Notes: generated from the sequence alone by a model not told the origin. A DNA stretch of 64,000 bases from Metabacillus sediminilitoris (GCF_009720625.1 NZ_CP046266.1:3853501-3917500), one strand, 5' to 3'; counted from the first letter of the stretch, positions 55,874-64,000 are shown. A program made the numbers and translations.

Positions 55874-56440
55874 CTAGCTAAGTTTACTTAAAGCTACCGT
55901 TTTCATCCAGAGAACCTCTGATACCGGCTGAGGAGCGCACCCATACAATTCTCTTACTTTATATGTATGTACCTCTTCATATATATCCTGCATTTGATCA
56001 AACACCCATTGTTCCGTTTTATGGACTGGTGACCAACAAAAAACATCCATTTTATTTAATTCTTTTGTCACCTGATGGATTCGTTCATAGCTAATGGCGT
56101 CCATCTTCAAAAAATCATTCTTTTCATAAAATCGTATTCTTTTGCCTGAGTCTGGATCTACAAGATTAACTGGCTCAACCTCCAAAATGATCGCTTTCCC
56201 CTTACTTTTTAACTTGTCAAGGACCATGCTGCCCGTCCCTTTTCCGCGACTGTTTCCCTTTACTAAAATATAGTCAATAAAGATATATTGAGGTTTTTCG
56301 AAATATACAATTATGTGATCTGGGCCTTCCTCTAATTGATAGATTCCTTCTTTTTCATGAAAAAGTAATTCAAAATGCCTTTTCGATTTCATTTCTTTTT
56401 CTGGAAAATAATCAGTCAATCTGGTATACCAGTCGCTCAT
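55874..56440 (-). CDS. GNAT-family N-acetyltransferase
   Basis: This is a 188-aa protein. The acetyl-CoA loop is RGKGTGSMVLD, in the segment IDYILVKGNSRGKGTG, followed by ILEVEPV and FYEKNDF. The C-terminal 60 residues are specific to the subfamily. The substrate is unknown. ATG 56440 follows GGGGAG. It diverges from the ATP-grasp operon and may mark its edge. Confidence 0.82.
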   Translation of the reverse strand: MSDWYTRLTDYFPEKEMKSKRHFELLFHEKEGIYQLEEGPDHIIVYFEKPQYIFIDYILVKGNSRGKGTGSMVLDKLKSKGKAIILEVEPVNLVDPDSGKRIRFYEKNDFLKMDAISYERIHQVTKELNKMDVFCWSPVHKTEQWVFDQMQDIYEEVHTYKVRELYGCAPQPVSEVLWMKTVALSKLS

Positions 56441-56605
56441 CAATTTGCTCCCCTTTGTTCTATTTTGTATATTACACCATTAATTCTATATTTTGGTACT
56501 AAACTTTCAAGCTATTTCTTTCTAAATAGTCTGAAAGTTATAAAAAAGAGATAGAATTTCCCTCAACCTATTCTATATCCAAATTCAATACTTTCAAACA
56601 GGGTT

Positions 56606-56710
56606 TTTTTGTCGAAATTGTACGAAGTTTTTATATTTTTTGTAAAAGTAAAATTTCAACTAAAAATATAGAAATAGCAGTTTTTGTCGAAATAATATGA
56701 AATATTTATA
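56606..56710 (+). promoter_or_regulatory. two 30-bp direct repeats, each with a Spo0A box, before the ATP-grasp operon
   Basis: Repeats 56606-56635 and 56681-56710 match at 25 of 30 positions. Each begins TTTTTGTCGAAAT, holding the consensus 0A box TGTCGAA (56610-56616 and 56685-56691), and ends in a TATA-rich hexamer. The second ends in TATACT (56707-56712), a -10 like that of spoIIG, with the 0A box at the -35 position. Confidence 0.7.
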
Positions 56711-56792
56711 CTATTGGAAAAATATTTTCCTGTTAAAATAAAGAAGGTTATGATTCTTTTATTTATCACAATAGGTTGGGAGAGTTTTGAAG

Positions 56793-58013
56793 ATGAAAGA
56801 GAAAAATGGGGAAATAATTGCATTACTAGGCTGGAGCCTGCCGGCAATCGAAGCTGTAGACAAATTGGATCGTCCATATGTGGTTGTTGGTCCGCCAGAA
56901 TTTCAAAGTTTTGCTGACACGCATGGTATTCAGTTTATTCCATGGCAATTTGACGTATTAAATGAACGGTCAGATGAACTTTATGAAAAACTGAAGGATC
57001 TTAATACAAAAATCACTGTTCCAATATATGAAGAAACAGTTGAATGGGCTGGCAGTCTGAATGCAAAACTTAGGGATAACCCGAGAATTTTCAATCGATC
57101 CCTACTATTGAGAGATAAAGGCTTGATGAAGCGTAAAGCACAAATGGCCGGTATCCGAGTAGGAGTTTTTGAGGAAGCACATAACAAGGAGGATATCTAT
57201 CGCTTTTTAAAAAGAGTAAATGAGGCTTTGATTAAATTGGATGGCGATATTAATGATCCTATCCATGTTAAGCCGTTAAGTAAGGCTGGTACAGTCGGCC
57301 ATAGAATGATTCGTGATCCACACGAGATTGAACTTATCTCTGATTCAGAATTTCCACTTTTAATGGAAAGTCACTTGGATGGTCAGGAATTCTCTTGTGA
57401 GGCTTTTATACATAATGGCAAAATTAGATTCCTAAATATTACTGAATACGTTAAGTTAGGTCATTCTAACTTCGTGCCTGCTTCACCTTCACTTGAAGAG
57501 TGGCGTCCCCAAATCAGGGCTGCAATTGAACAGCTTGTGGATGCCTTTGAAATCAAATATGGTGTCATTCATCCTGAATATTTCATTGCTCCAGATGGAA
57601 CATTGAATTTTGGTGAAGTTGCTGCACGTGTTCCTGGAGGTCATATTTTCGAGTTAATTGAAAAAGCTTACGGCTTCAGCGCTTTTCAGGCTCAAGTGCT
57701 TTGCAGTGATCCGGATACAACTGAGGAAGAGCTAGAAGCTTTCTTCCCTGAAGAAGTAGTATCAGCTAAAGGACACGCTGGCAGCTTAATGGTATATCCA
57801 AACGTTAAAATCATCGAAAAGCTAAATATACCTGAAGATTTAAAAAATGATCCTTATTTTGAAAGACATGATATGTTTATCCCTACTACATCTAAAGTGG
57901 CAGAACGTGTAGGATTTGGAAATCATTACGGGACGATTTTCTTCTTTGGGGAAGACAGTGAAAAAATGAGATCCCTAATGAAAGAATACGAAAAATATGA
58001 TTTCTACCTATAA
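56793..58013 (+). CDS. ATP-grasp enzyme, amino-acid/peptide ligase-like
   Basis: This is a 406-aa protein. An N-terminal Rossmann-like part (IIALLGWSLPAIEAVDKLDRP, then YVVVGPPEFQSF) precedes the ATP-grasp fold. Visible marks are the ATP-binding IHVKPLSKAGTVG, PLLMESHLDGQEFSCEAF, and the metal site HPEYFIAPDGTLNFGEVAARVPGGHI. The last resembles L-amino-acid ligases such as BacD. Such enzymes join a carboxylate, via acyl phosphate, to an amine. The substrates are unknown. ATG 56793 follows GGGAG. It is 15 bp before the large papain-like gene and under putative Spo0A control. Confidence 0.85.
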   Translation: MKEKNGEIIALLGWSLPAIEAVDKLDRPYVVVGPPEFQSFADTHGIQFIPWQFDVLNERSDELYEKLKDLNTKITVPIYEETVEWAGSLNAKLRDNPRIFNRSLLLRDKGLMKRKAQMAGIRVGVFEEAHNKEDIYRFLKRVNEALIKLDGDINDPIHVKPLSKAGTVGHRMIRDPHEIELISDSEFPLLMESHLDGQEFSCEAFIHNGKIRFLNITEYVKLGHSNFVPASPSLEEWRPQIRAAIEQLVDAFEIKYGVIHPEYFIAPDGTLNFGEVAARVPGGHIFELIEKAYGFSAFQAQVLCSDPDTTEEELEAFFPEEVVSAKGHAGSLMVYPNVKIIEKLNIPEDLKNDPYFERHDMFIPTTSKVAERVGFGNHYGTIFFFGEDSEKMRSLMKEYEKYDFYL

Positions 58014-58028
58014 GGAGAGAAGCGAAAG

Positions 58029-59990
58029 ATGAGTAATCAAACATTAGTTTTAAAAGATAGATTGAATATGGCACTAGAAAGACTTGAGCAAGCAAAACCG
58101 TTTGCTAAAAGCATGTACCAAACAGACATCTTCCAGCTGGCAATCGAGCTTGCAGGTTCTGATGATGGTTTGACTATCATATATGAAAATGCCCCTCGTT
58201 TTGATAATGCTGGTGTATTTAATGGCGGCCCGTGGGAAGATCCTACAAAAATGCAGCCGCCTCTTGTCGGAGGTTCGCTTAAACTTAAAGGAGTTAACTC
58301 AATTATTGAATTATTAAGTGAAATGCGAATGCTTGCGATTGCTAAAGGAGATTACAAACATAAAGGCTTGAGTAAAAAAGAGGCAGAAGCATTTTTAAAT
58401 GAGGTCTTGGCCCTAAATCTCGATCTTCTGTTTCCACCAGAAACCGAGGAAGGCCGTATCCAATCTGAAGAACATATAAACCGGGCTCAACGCTTGTTCC
58501 GTTACCTTGGTCAAGAGCTATCCTTTAAGGCGATTGCCGATAAAATTGTTCAAGAATTAGACCGTCTTACAGTTCAACGTCCGATTATGATCGGGCGGAT
58601 TTTAAACATGATTAGCATGTCTGAACAATTAATCGAAAGTGGAATTGATGAAAAAACTGCTGAAGCTCTTGTTAAGTACTCTCGTGCTGCCAATGCACCA
58701 ACACCGCTGAGCAGAGACGTATCGAATCAAAGGGAATACAGACTACGAGTAGAAGATGCTTATGATGAGGAACTTGAGGCTGAAGCTAAAATTTTCTCAG
58801 GATCTATGAAAGATACTGGACTTGTTTCCCCATATCATGCTGTGCTATTACGATTCCTTAACCGAAAAAATCGGGACTTAATTCCAGCTGCATTAGATTT
58901 ATCGGAAACAGGTACCGCTAGCTTCAATGCTAATAGAGATCTAATTCACGACATGATCCAGCTTTCTATTTTCCCTGAAACAAGGCAATCAATACTCGGA
59001 CTTGCAAATATGCTTGACCGAGGTGTATTAACACAAGAATCAATAGCGCCTGCTATTCGCCGTCTATTTGAGCTCCCTATCCATGCTCATGTAAAAGATA
59101 TTCTTACAAAGCCTGAGTATCAAAAGGGCGGGATTAGTTTAAACGGTGTACTCGTTGCTGGAGTAGTGAGTGTTTTAGGCCAGCCGCTTGGTGTTGGACA
59201 AGGTTTAAATCCAACTTGTCAATCGGCAAGGGCGATCTCACTCTGGTCACAGCACGGCATCGGCCAGCTGCTTGAATACATTGCCCGTGCAGCACGTGAC
59301 AATGATATTGATATGACATTTGAAGGGGAAATTATCCATTCAAGTATCCTTGAGGATGGAGTTGCAACTGAAATTCACCAAGATTTGGATCCTGTATCAA
59401 TTGTTCTTGTTCCACATCTCGATAAAATTTATAACGAAATGATGAAACGAACACTCCTACGTGGAGAAGATGGTCATAAATGGGTAAACCCGGAATTTTA
59501 TGGTGAGTGGATTCCCCGAGGCTTTATTAATGTAATCAATCAGCTTACTTTAAATGTCTCAAACTATTCTGCTTTTGTCCGGTTATTCTATGCAACCCAC
59601 CATCCTGAGTATAATGAAGGTTATGAGTTGATCTATCCTAATCCGGTTGGGATTTTCATAACAAATGTTCACGGGGCGTTACTTGGACTTCATGCAGTAT
59701 CGATTCAAAGAATTCAAAAAGATCAAAATGAGAATTGGCGTATATATTTTTACAATCCAAACAATGACAGCGGACAAAATTGGGGTCAGGGGATCGAACC
59801 AAGTGTATCAGGTTTTGGTGAACTTGAAGGAGAATCATCCTTGCCATTCCATGAATTTCTATCAAGAATGTACGCATTTCACTATAACCCATACGAACAA
59901 GGAGATACTTTCATGGTTGAAGATAGCCTTGTTGAAGAAGTGGAAGTTCTGGCAAAAGACAGCTGGGGCAAAGAATATTTATGGGTATAA
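58029..59990 (+). CDS. large protein with papain-like C-terminal features, unknown family (paralogue 1)
   Basis: This is a 653-aa soluble protein without signal peptide or membrane helices. Residues 1-370 are mainly helical, with a conserved block FDNAGVFNGGPWED and ALNLDLLFPPETEEGR. Residues 390-600 contain GQGLNPTCQSARAISLW (Cys397), GLHAVSIQRI (His555) and YFYNPNNDSGQNWGQG (Asn576, Asp580). This order recalls the Cys-His-Asn triad and WG segment of papain-fold peptidases (inference). GGAGAG precedes the ATG. It forms an operon with the ATP-grasp gene. The paralogue at 60.5 kb keeps all these residues. Function unknown. Confidence 0.8.
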   Translation: MSNQTLVLKDRLNMALERLEQAKPFAKSMYQTDIFQLAIELAGSDDGLTIIYENAPRFDNAGVFNGGPWEDPTKMQPPLVGGSLKLKGVNSIIELLSEMRMLAIAKGDYKHKGLSKKEAEAFLNEVLALNLDLLFPPETEEGRIQSEEHINRAQRLFRYLGQELSFKAIADKIVQELDRLTVQRPIMIGRILNMISMSEQLIESGIDEKTAEALVKYSRAANAPTPLSRDVSNQREYRLRVEDAYDEELEAEAKIFSGSMKDTGLVSPYHAVLLRFLNRKNRDLIPAALDLSETGTASFNANRDLIHDMIQLSIFPETRQSILGLANMLDRGVLTQESIAPAIRRLFELPIHAHVKDILTKPEYQKGGISLNGVLVAGVVSVLGQPLGVGQGLNPTCQSARAISLWSQHGIGQLLEYIARAARDNDIDMTFEGEIIHSSILEDGVATEIHQDLDPVSIVLVPHLDKIYNEMMKRTLLRGEDGHKWVNPEFYGEWIPRGFINVINQLTLNVSNYSAFVRLFYATHHPEYNEGYELIYPNPVGIFITNVHGALLGLHAVSIQRIQKDQNENWRIYFYNPNNDSGQNWGQGIEPSVSGFGELEGESSLPFHEFLSRMYAFHYNPYEQGDTFMVEDSLVEEVEVLAKDSWGKEYLWV

Positions 59991-60034
59991 ATTGTTCTTT
60001 CATTAAATAGGCTTTCATAATTTAATATTATTAA

Positions 60035-60065
60035 GGCCCGGAAAGTATTTTTTTCGGGTCTTTTT
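60035..60065 (+). terminator. terminator of the ATP-grasp operon
   Basis: The stem GGCCCG / CGGGTC (with one G-U pair) is followed by T5. It ends the first transcript, so paralogue 2 is probably transcribed separately. The rest of the 522-bp gap holds a second 8-bp hairpin (60219-60243) and AT-rich leader with no clear sigma consensus. Confidence 0.72.
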
Positions 60066-60512
60066 ATATATTAAATTTTCTTACACAAATTCTCATTCTC
60101 ATCATTTTTTTGAAAACCACGTAATATTTACTTACACAAACGATTGATCTATTGATGTTTTTATGTAAAATAAATGTACTACTATCCATTTAACGATTGA
60201 ATTTAAAGCTTTAGATATCGAATGCGTATTCCTAAGAAATACGCAATTTTATTAAAATATTGTATTATTTTACATGCACGAATTGGAAAATTGAAGCATT
60301 TTTTAATGTAAGTATAAGATTGCCTCACATCATACACTTCTTAATACAAGTTTTAATCACATAACATTCCACTAATATTTTTTCTACCTTAATCTCTTAC
60401 CAGATTTGAACGAGACCGCTTTCATTTTTTCTTATAAAGTGTAATTCTCTTTGCATTTGGCCAATATGATATATGAACACAACAAAGCGATTTTATGGAG
60501 AGGGAATGATAT

Positions 60513-62333
60513 ATGGGACTTTTTCAATTTGCTTCTGACGATTCGTTTCTACGGACTTTTAATCAGTTATGGGGAACTTCCGCACCAAATAAAAGGTTTT
60601 TTCAGCAGGCAGTACATGAAGAAGCTGCCGCCATTTTAAAGGAACAGGGTGGATTAGAAAAACTTTTTCAATATGCCCATCTTTTTGATCAAGCCGGGGT
60701 TTTTACAGGACGGGTATGGGAAAATGTACGAAAGCTCGACCCTTCTCTTGTAAGAGGTACTCTCCAAGCTGGCGGCGTTATTGCAGCAGTTGAGACAATG
60801 AGCAATTTAAGAATTCTTGCGATTGCCAGAGGAACCTATGAGCATCCCGAAATGTCCGCACAGGAAGCTAATGATTTTTTGACAAAAGTAATGGCTTTGA
60901 ATCTTGATCTTTTACTATTAAAAGAAACAGAAGAAAATCGAGTCATGCAACTTTTTAAAGACAAACAGCTGGCCGACATCCTAGGATTCATTTCAGACTA
61001 TTGTTTTTCACCGCTTGTTTTTCAAAGCTTGTATCAGGAAGTTGATAATCTGGCCCTCCAAAGACCAATTGTAACGGACAAAATCTTAAAAGTGATTGCC
61101 AGCGCAAGAAGATTAGCCGGAAGTTTAGCTGATGTTGATTCTGGTTGGGTCCATTATGAAAAAGCAGTTTACTATCCATCAGATATAGCTGAGGCTTCTG
61201 AGGCTGATTATGAAAATAGTCTGAAAGCTAGCAATGATTCCTTATTAATCCGGGAAGCAGAACAGCTCCGTGATTCAATGGATCGTACAGGACTTGTTTC
61301 ACCTTTTCATGCGACATTTCTAACCTATATAAATAAAGAAAAACCTGACTTACTGCCGAGTCTACTATGTGTTGACGAAACTGCTAAGGAAAATCTGCGT
61401 TTACATGGTCAATTTATCTCATCTCTCATCACTTCGTCTATTACTGTAAAAACGAGAAAAAGCATTTACGGCTTAATGCGCCTATTGCAACGAGAGATAT
61501 TTACACTTGAATTTGTAAAAGTATTTGAGAAACTTTTGAAGGTTCCAATTCATAAAAAGCATGCTAACAAGCTTACAGCAGTTACTAACCTTTCAAACAC
61601 AGATTCTCTACGTTCACTTGTTGTTTCTGGAATGATAAGTGTTTTAGGGCAACCACTTGGGATCGGCCAAGGTTTTAACCCAACTTGCCAGTCAACAAGA
61701 GCACTTAGCTATTGGTCACAAAAAGAACCCGTTATGCTACTAAGAATGTTTCATACTTTTCTAAAATACGGAAAAATGACAATTGATTTTGAAGGAAAAT
61801 CCATTTCTTCAGATACACTTTCTCAAGTTCCACTAGAAGATGTTGATAATATTGATATCGTATCACTACTCTTAATTCCGCATCTAGATTCAATTTATTT
61901 AGAAATGTTAAATACCACTAGAGAACGCGGTCAAGATCTCCATAAATGGATTAACCCTGCTTTTCATATAAAAGGAATATGGAGTGAGTTTTCAGATATT
62001 TATAGTGATTTAGAATTTAGAGCCCGTTTTTACCGTCATTATCATCCTTCACACAATCCGGCTGTCAATGAGGGACTTCCCCAACCTGCTGGCATCACTA
62101 TTTATAACCAGTCCGGCCTAGCGCTCGGTGCCCATGCAGTATTAATTCAACGCGTTAGCCCAGACCCATTAGGCTTTATTAGAGTTTACTTTTACAATCC
62201 AAATAACGATAGCCTTCAGGTATGGGGAAACACCATCAGAACGAGTATCACTGGCAATGGCGAGCTTGAAGGTGAGTGTTCTCTTCCTTTCGACGATTTC
62301 CTTTACTGCTTATATGCCTTTCACCATCAATAA
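60513..62333 (+). CDS. paralogue 2 of the papain-like protein
   Basis: This is a 606-aa soluble protein homologous over its length to the 653-aa product, about a third to two fifths identical by eye. The matching landmarks are FDQAGVFTGRVWEN, LNLDLLLLKETEENR, GQGFNPTCQSTRALSYW (Cys392), GAHAVLIQRV (His541) and YFYNPNNDSLQVWG (Asn562). The His-to-Asn spacing is 21 in both. It lacks the last ~30 acidic residues of paralogue 1. It has its own GGAGAGGG site and a 447-bp leader after the terminator. Two divergent copies side by side suggest duplication followed by specialisation, for example catalytic and regulatory or two substrates. Confidence 0.8.
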   Translation: MGLFQFASDDSFLRTFNQLWGTSAPNKRFFQQAVHEEAAAILKEQGGLEKLFQYAHLFDQAGVFTGRVWENVRKLDPSLVRGTLQAGGVIAAVETMSNLRILAIARGTYEHPEMSAQEANDFLTKVMALNLDLLLLKETEENRVMQLFKDKQLADILGFISDYCFSPLVFQSLYQEVDNLALQRPIVTDKILKVIASARRLAGSLADVDSGWVHYEKAVYYPSDIAEASEADYENSLKASNDSLLIREAEQLRDSMDRTGLVSPFHATFLTYINKEKPDLLPSLLCVDETAKENLRLHGQFISSLITSSITVKTRKSIYGLMRLLQREIFTLEFVKVFEKLLKVPIHKKHANKLTAVTNLSNTDSLRSLVVSGMISVLGQPLGIGQGFNPTCQSTRALSYWSQKEPVMLLRMFHTFLKYGKMTIDFEGKSISSDTLSQVPLEDVDNIDIVSLLLIPHLDSIYLEMLNTTRERGQDLHKWINPAFHIKGIWSEFSDIYSDLEFRARFYRHYHPSHNPAVNEGLPQPAGITIYNQSGLALGAHAVLIQRVSPDPLGFIRVYFYNPNNDSLQVWGNTIRTSITGNGELEGECSLPFDDFLYCLYAFHHQ

Positions 62334-62426
62334 CAGCGAGTTATCCTCACAAACAAGAAATAACCGGGCATTGCCTGGTTGTTTCTTGTTTCCTTCTATG
62401 CCCTCTCTTTCTCTCTCTTTTTATTT

Positions 62427-62645
62427 GGCTGTTTTCGCAAACTTTGTTGCTATTTATCAAGTAGTCGGTGTGGTTGATTGCAGCGAGAGATGCTCGCTTT
62501 CCGCGGGGCGGGCGCTGAGCCTCCTCGGCGTAAACGCCTGCATGAGTCTCACCTGCCCCGCTGCTCCCGCAGGAGTCTCGCACTTCCGCTTCAATCAACC
62601 TTAAATTTTTTCGTTTTAAAAACAACGATCTCTTAGAAAAGAGCC
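62427..62645 (+). repeat. MITE-like element, copy D
   Basis: This 219-bp copy is flanked by exact 8-bp direct repeats TTTTATTT (62419-62426 and 62646-62653), the complement of copy C's target. The right duplication overlaps the yqkE stop codon. Confidence 0.9.
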
Positions 62646-62647
62646 TT

Positions 62648-62881
62648 TTATTTATAATCCTTCCAGGATAATGGACTCTCATTTAAAAGTTCTTCAAAAC
62701 TCTTATTCTTTTCCCTTTTTTTTCGCTCTTCTATTCTTTCGCGTTCAAGCGCTGCTTCTTTTTCTTCCTGTTCCTTTGCTAATCCTTTTTTCACTGCCTT
62801 TAATTGCTCTAATAAGCCACTATTTAAATGATCTGAAACAGATACTGCTTGATCGTCTTTTTTCTTATTCGTTTTTTTCAT
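62648..62881 (-). CDS. yqkE: YqkE family protein (DUF3886)
   Basis: This is a 77-aa highly charged protein, mostly one long helix (KGLAKEQEEKEAALERERIE), with the C-terminal SFEELLNESPLSWKDYK typical of DUF3886. Function unknown. The stop codon lies inside the target duplication of copy D, yet the C-terminus is complete. Confidence 0.88.
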   Translation of the reverse strand: MKKTNKKKDDQAVSVSDHLNSGLLEQLKAVKKGLAKEQEEKEAALERERIEERKKREKNKSFEELLNESPLSWKDYK

Positions 62882-63043
62882 CCAAGTCCCCTCCTCTATA
62901 CATGCTGTAAAATTATCTTTATTCAGAGTATAAAAAAACTTGCTATGAATGGAAAGAGATTTATAAAAAAATTCATCTCGTTTAGTACTGAATAAATTCT
63001 TCTTATTACAGACATTTTAATTTGTAGGAAGGAGTGATTATCT

Positions 63044-63163
63044 TTGGCAAAGCAACGAGGACAAAAAGGGAAACCTAACGCTGATACCTCAAAAAAGATG
63101 ATGGCAATTGAGAATGTTGAAAAAGCAATACATCCTACTAAGAGACAAAATTCCGAGCAGTAA
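63044..63163 (+). CDS. 39-aa basic small protein, unknown
   Basis: TTG 63044 follows AAGGAGTGA by about seven bases. The product begins with a Lys/Gln/Gly-rich stretch (AKQRGQKGKPNADTSKK) and continues with MMAIENVEKAIHPTKRQ. The good ribosome site, in-frame coding and terminator after it support a real gene. Family not recognised; it resembles small basic spore proteins only in composition. Confidence 0.6.
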   Translation: MAKQRGQKGKPNADTSKKMMAIENVEKAIHPTKRQNSEQ

Positions 63164-63199
63164 AGCCAGACTCACAGCTATTGGCAGTTATTGCCCTCC

Positions 63200-63226
63200 C
63201 CCCGAATATCTTTTAGCGGGGTTTTT
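63200..63226 (+). terminator. terminator after the 39-aa gene
   Basis: The stem CCCCG / CGGGG is followed by T5. A second, weaker hairpin (63248-63280) with A5 and T6 flanks lies just beyond. Confidence 0.8.
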
Positions 63227-63358
63227 ATTGCCCATTTTAAATGGGACAAAAAGGCAGGCTTACAGGCTTGTCTTTTTTCTCTATCTATTTGTATTTTGTT
63301 CCGTTCTCGTTATGATTGATGTAAAATAAGGGGGAATCGGGCAAAAAGGAGACTGCTT

Positions 63359-64000
63359 ATGAAAAGAGTATTTGTTGGTTTACTTATTATCCTTTCGTAT
63401 ATTCTCATTGTTGGATTTTTCTTTACAAATAAAATGATGTACATAAAAAAGAAAACAGATGAAGAAATCATTGATCGTGAAACAAATCTTGGCCTATATA
63501 ACCAAAAAGATTTTGATGCTCTTCACAAACAGCACTTTTCAATTCCATCACCATTTGGATATATCATCAAAGGATCTCTCATTGCTCCGCATGTGACGAA
63601 CCGGTATATCATCTCATGTCACGGTGTTACTGTAAACCGTCTAAATTCTGTGAAGTACATGAATTTATTCTTAAAAAAAGGCTGGAATGTCCTTATTTAT
63701 GATCACCGGAGACATGGTGAAAGCGGTGGAAAAACAACAAGCTATGGTCATTATGAGAAATTCGATCTTCAAAAGGTTGTACAATGGTTAAAACAAGAAG
63801 TTGGAAAGCCAATTGTCTTAGGCATTCACGGTGAGTCGATGGGTGCTGTAACGACATTGCTTTACGCTGGAACGGTTGAAGACGGTGCTGATTTTTATAT
63901 TGCCGACTGCCCCTTTTCAGAACTTGAAGCACAGTTACTTTACCGGCTTAAGGTTGAATTTAAGTTGCCAGGCTTTTTGATCATGCCGATCGCAAAACCC
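63359..64000 (+). CDS. yqkD: alpha/beta hydrolase YqkD, partial (3' end beyond the window)
   Basis: The visible 214 codons start MKRVFVGLLIILSYILIVGF, a membrane anchor. They continue into an alpha/beta-hydrolase fold with YIISCHGVTVNR (oxyanion region), VLIYDHRRHGES, and the nucleophile elbow GIHGESMGA with its serine. This fits YqkD, and it lies next to yqkE as in B. subtilis. AAAGGAG precedes the ATG. Confidence 0.88.
   Translation, partial: MKRVFVGLLIILSYILIVGFFFTNKMMYIKKKTDEEIIDRETNLGLYNQKDFDALHKQHFSIPSPFGYIIKGSLIAPHVTNRYIISCHGVTVNRLNSVKYMNLFLKKGWNVLIYDHRRHGESGGKTTSYGHYEKFDLQKVVQWLKQEVGKPIVLGIHGESMGAVTTLLYAGTVEDGADFYIADCPFSELEAQLLYRLKVEFKLPGFLIMPIAKP

Noticed and set aside
59665..60006. 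113-codon ORF in another frame of the large papain-like gene
   Set aside because: Shadow frame inside a clear CDS; no ribosome site.
60451..60639. 62-codon ORF at the start of paralogue 2
   Set aside because: Out of frame with, and mostly inside, the 606-aa gene, whose ribosome site lies between the two starts.
62347..62682. 111-codon minus-strand ORF
   Set aside because: It runs through copy D with no ribosome site; the DSCGSSGAGETHAG-type peptide is a by-product of the repeat.

Overview
The window is a low-GC chromosome segment from an endospore-forming Bacillaceae (Bacillus sensu lato). Gene content and order closely follow two Bacillus subtilis neighbourhoods. The first is the yku region (ykuV-U-S-R, dapH, ccpC, darB/ykuL, abbA, ykuK, ykuJ, ykuI, fadH/ykuF, ykuE, ykuD, ykuC, ykyB). 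The second is the spoVA / spoIIA / dacF / nucleoside / xerD / fur / spoIIM / yqxK / nudF / mciZ / yqkF / yqkE / yqkD region. No rRNA, tRNA, CRISPR or prophage is visible.

Layout. 0.2-5.5 kb: a chemoreceptor, then an operon of ammonium transporter, GlnD-like nucleotidyltransferase and DnaQ-like exonuclease, with two perfect TnrA/GlnR boxes at its promoter. 5.8-8.8 kb: a small acidic protein, an intact IS3-family (IS150-type) element sitting in the loop of a terminator, and an MprF-C-terminal-like protein. 9-13 kb: sspH, a cold-shock gene and a molybdenum-cofactor operon (mobA-moeA-mobB-moaE-moaD). 13.2-22.4 kb: the yku thiol/peroxiredoxin, diaminopimelate, CcpC, c-di-AMP receptor and AbbA genes. 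22.6-31.4 kb: metallo-hydrolase and glutaredoxin, a candidate Fur-regulated sRNA (FsrA type), YkuI, FadH, YkuE and polyphosphate kinase. 31.8-37.8 kb: exopolyphosphatase, L,D-transpeptidase, an MFS carrier, YkyB and LysA. 38-45.9 kb: the spoVA operon and dacF-spoIIAA-spoIIAB-sigF. 46-55.6 kb: nucleoside catabolism, xerD, fur, spoIIM, DNA-repair-like YqxK, nudF, mciZ and yqkF. 55.9-62.3 kb: an accessory block between yqkF and yqkE. 62.6-64 kb: yqkE, a tiny ORF and the start of yqkD, cut by the window edge.

The most unusual content is the accessory block at 56.6-62.3 kb. It holds an ATP-grasp amide-ligase-like enzyme followed by a roughly 650-residue protein, and then a roughly 606-residue paralogue of that protein with its own leader. 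Both large proteins carry a C-terminal Cys / His / Asn arrangement resembling papain-fold enzymes. The block starts with two 30-bp direct repeats, each holding a consensus Spo0A box. I infer a sporulation-entry-regulated pathway that makes or processes an amide-linked metabolite or peptide; no function is proven.

Regulation readable from the sequence includes: Pho boxes before ppk; a Fur box exactly over the sRNA promoter; sigma-H plus a 0A box before spoIIAA; a sigma-G promoter before spoVAA; a sigma-E promoter before mciZ; and two TnrA/GlnR boxes around the amt promoter. Four copies of a roughly 220-bp non-coding element are present. Three of them are flanked by exact 8-bp duplications of an (A/T)AAATAAA target, so they are mobile, MITE-like repeats.
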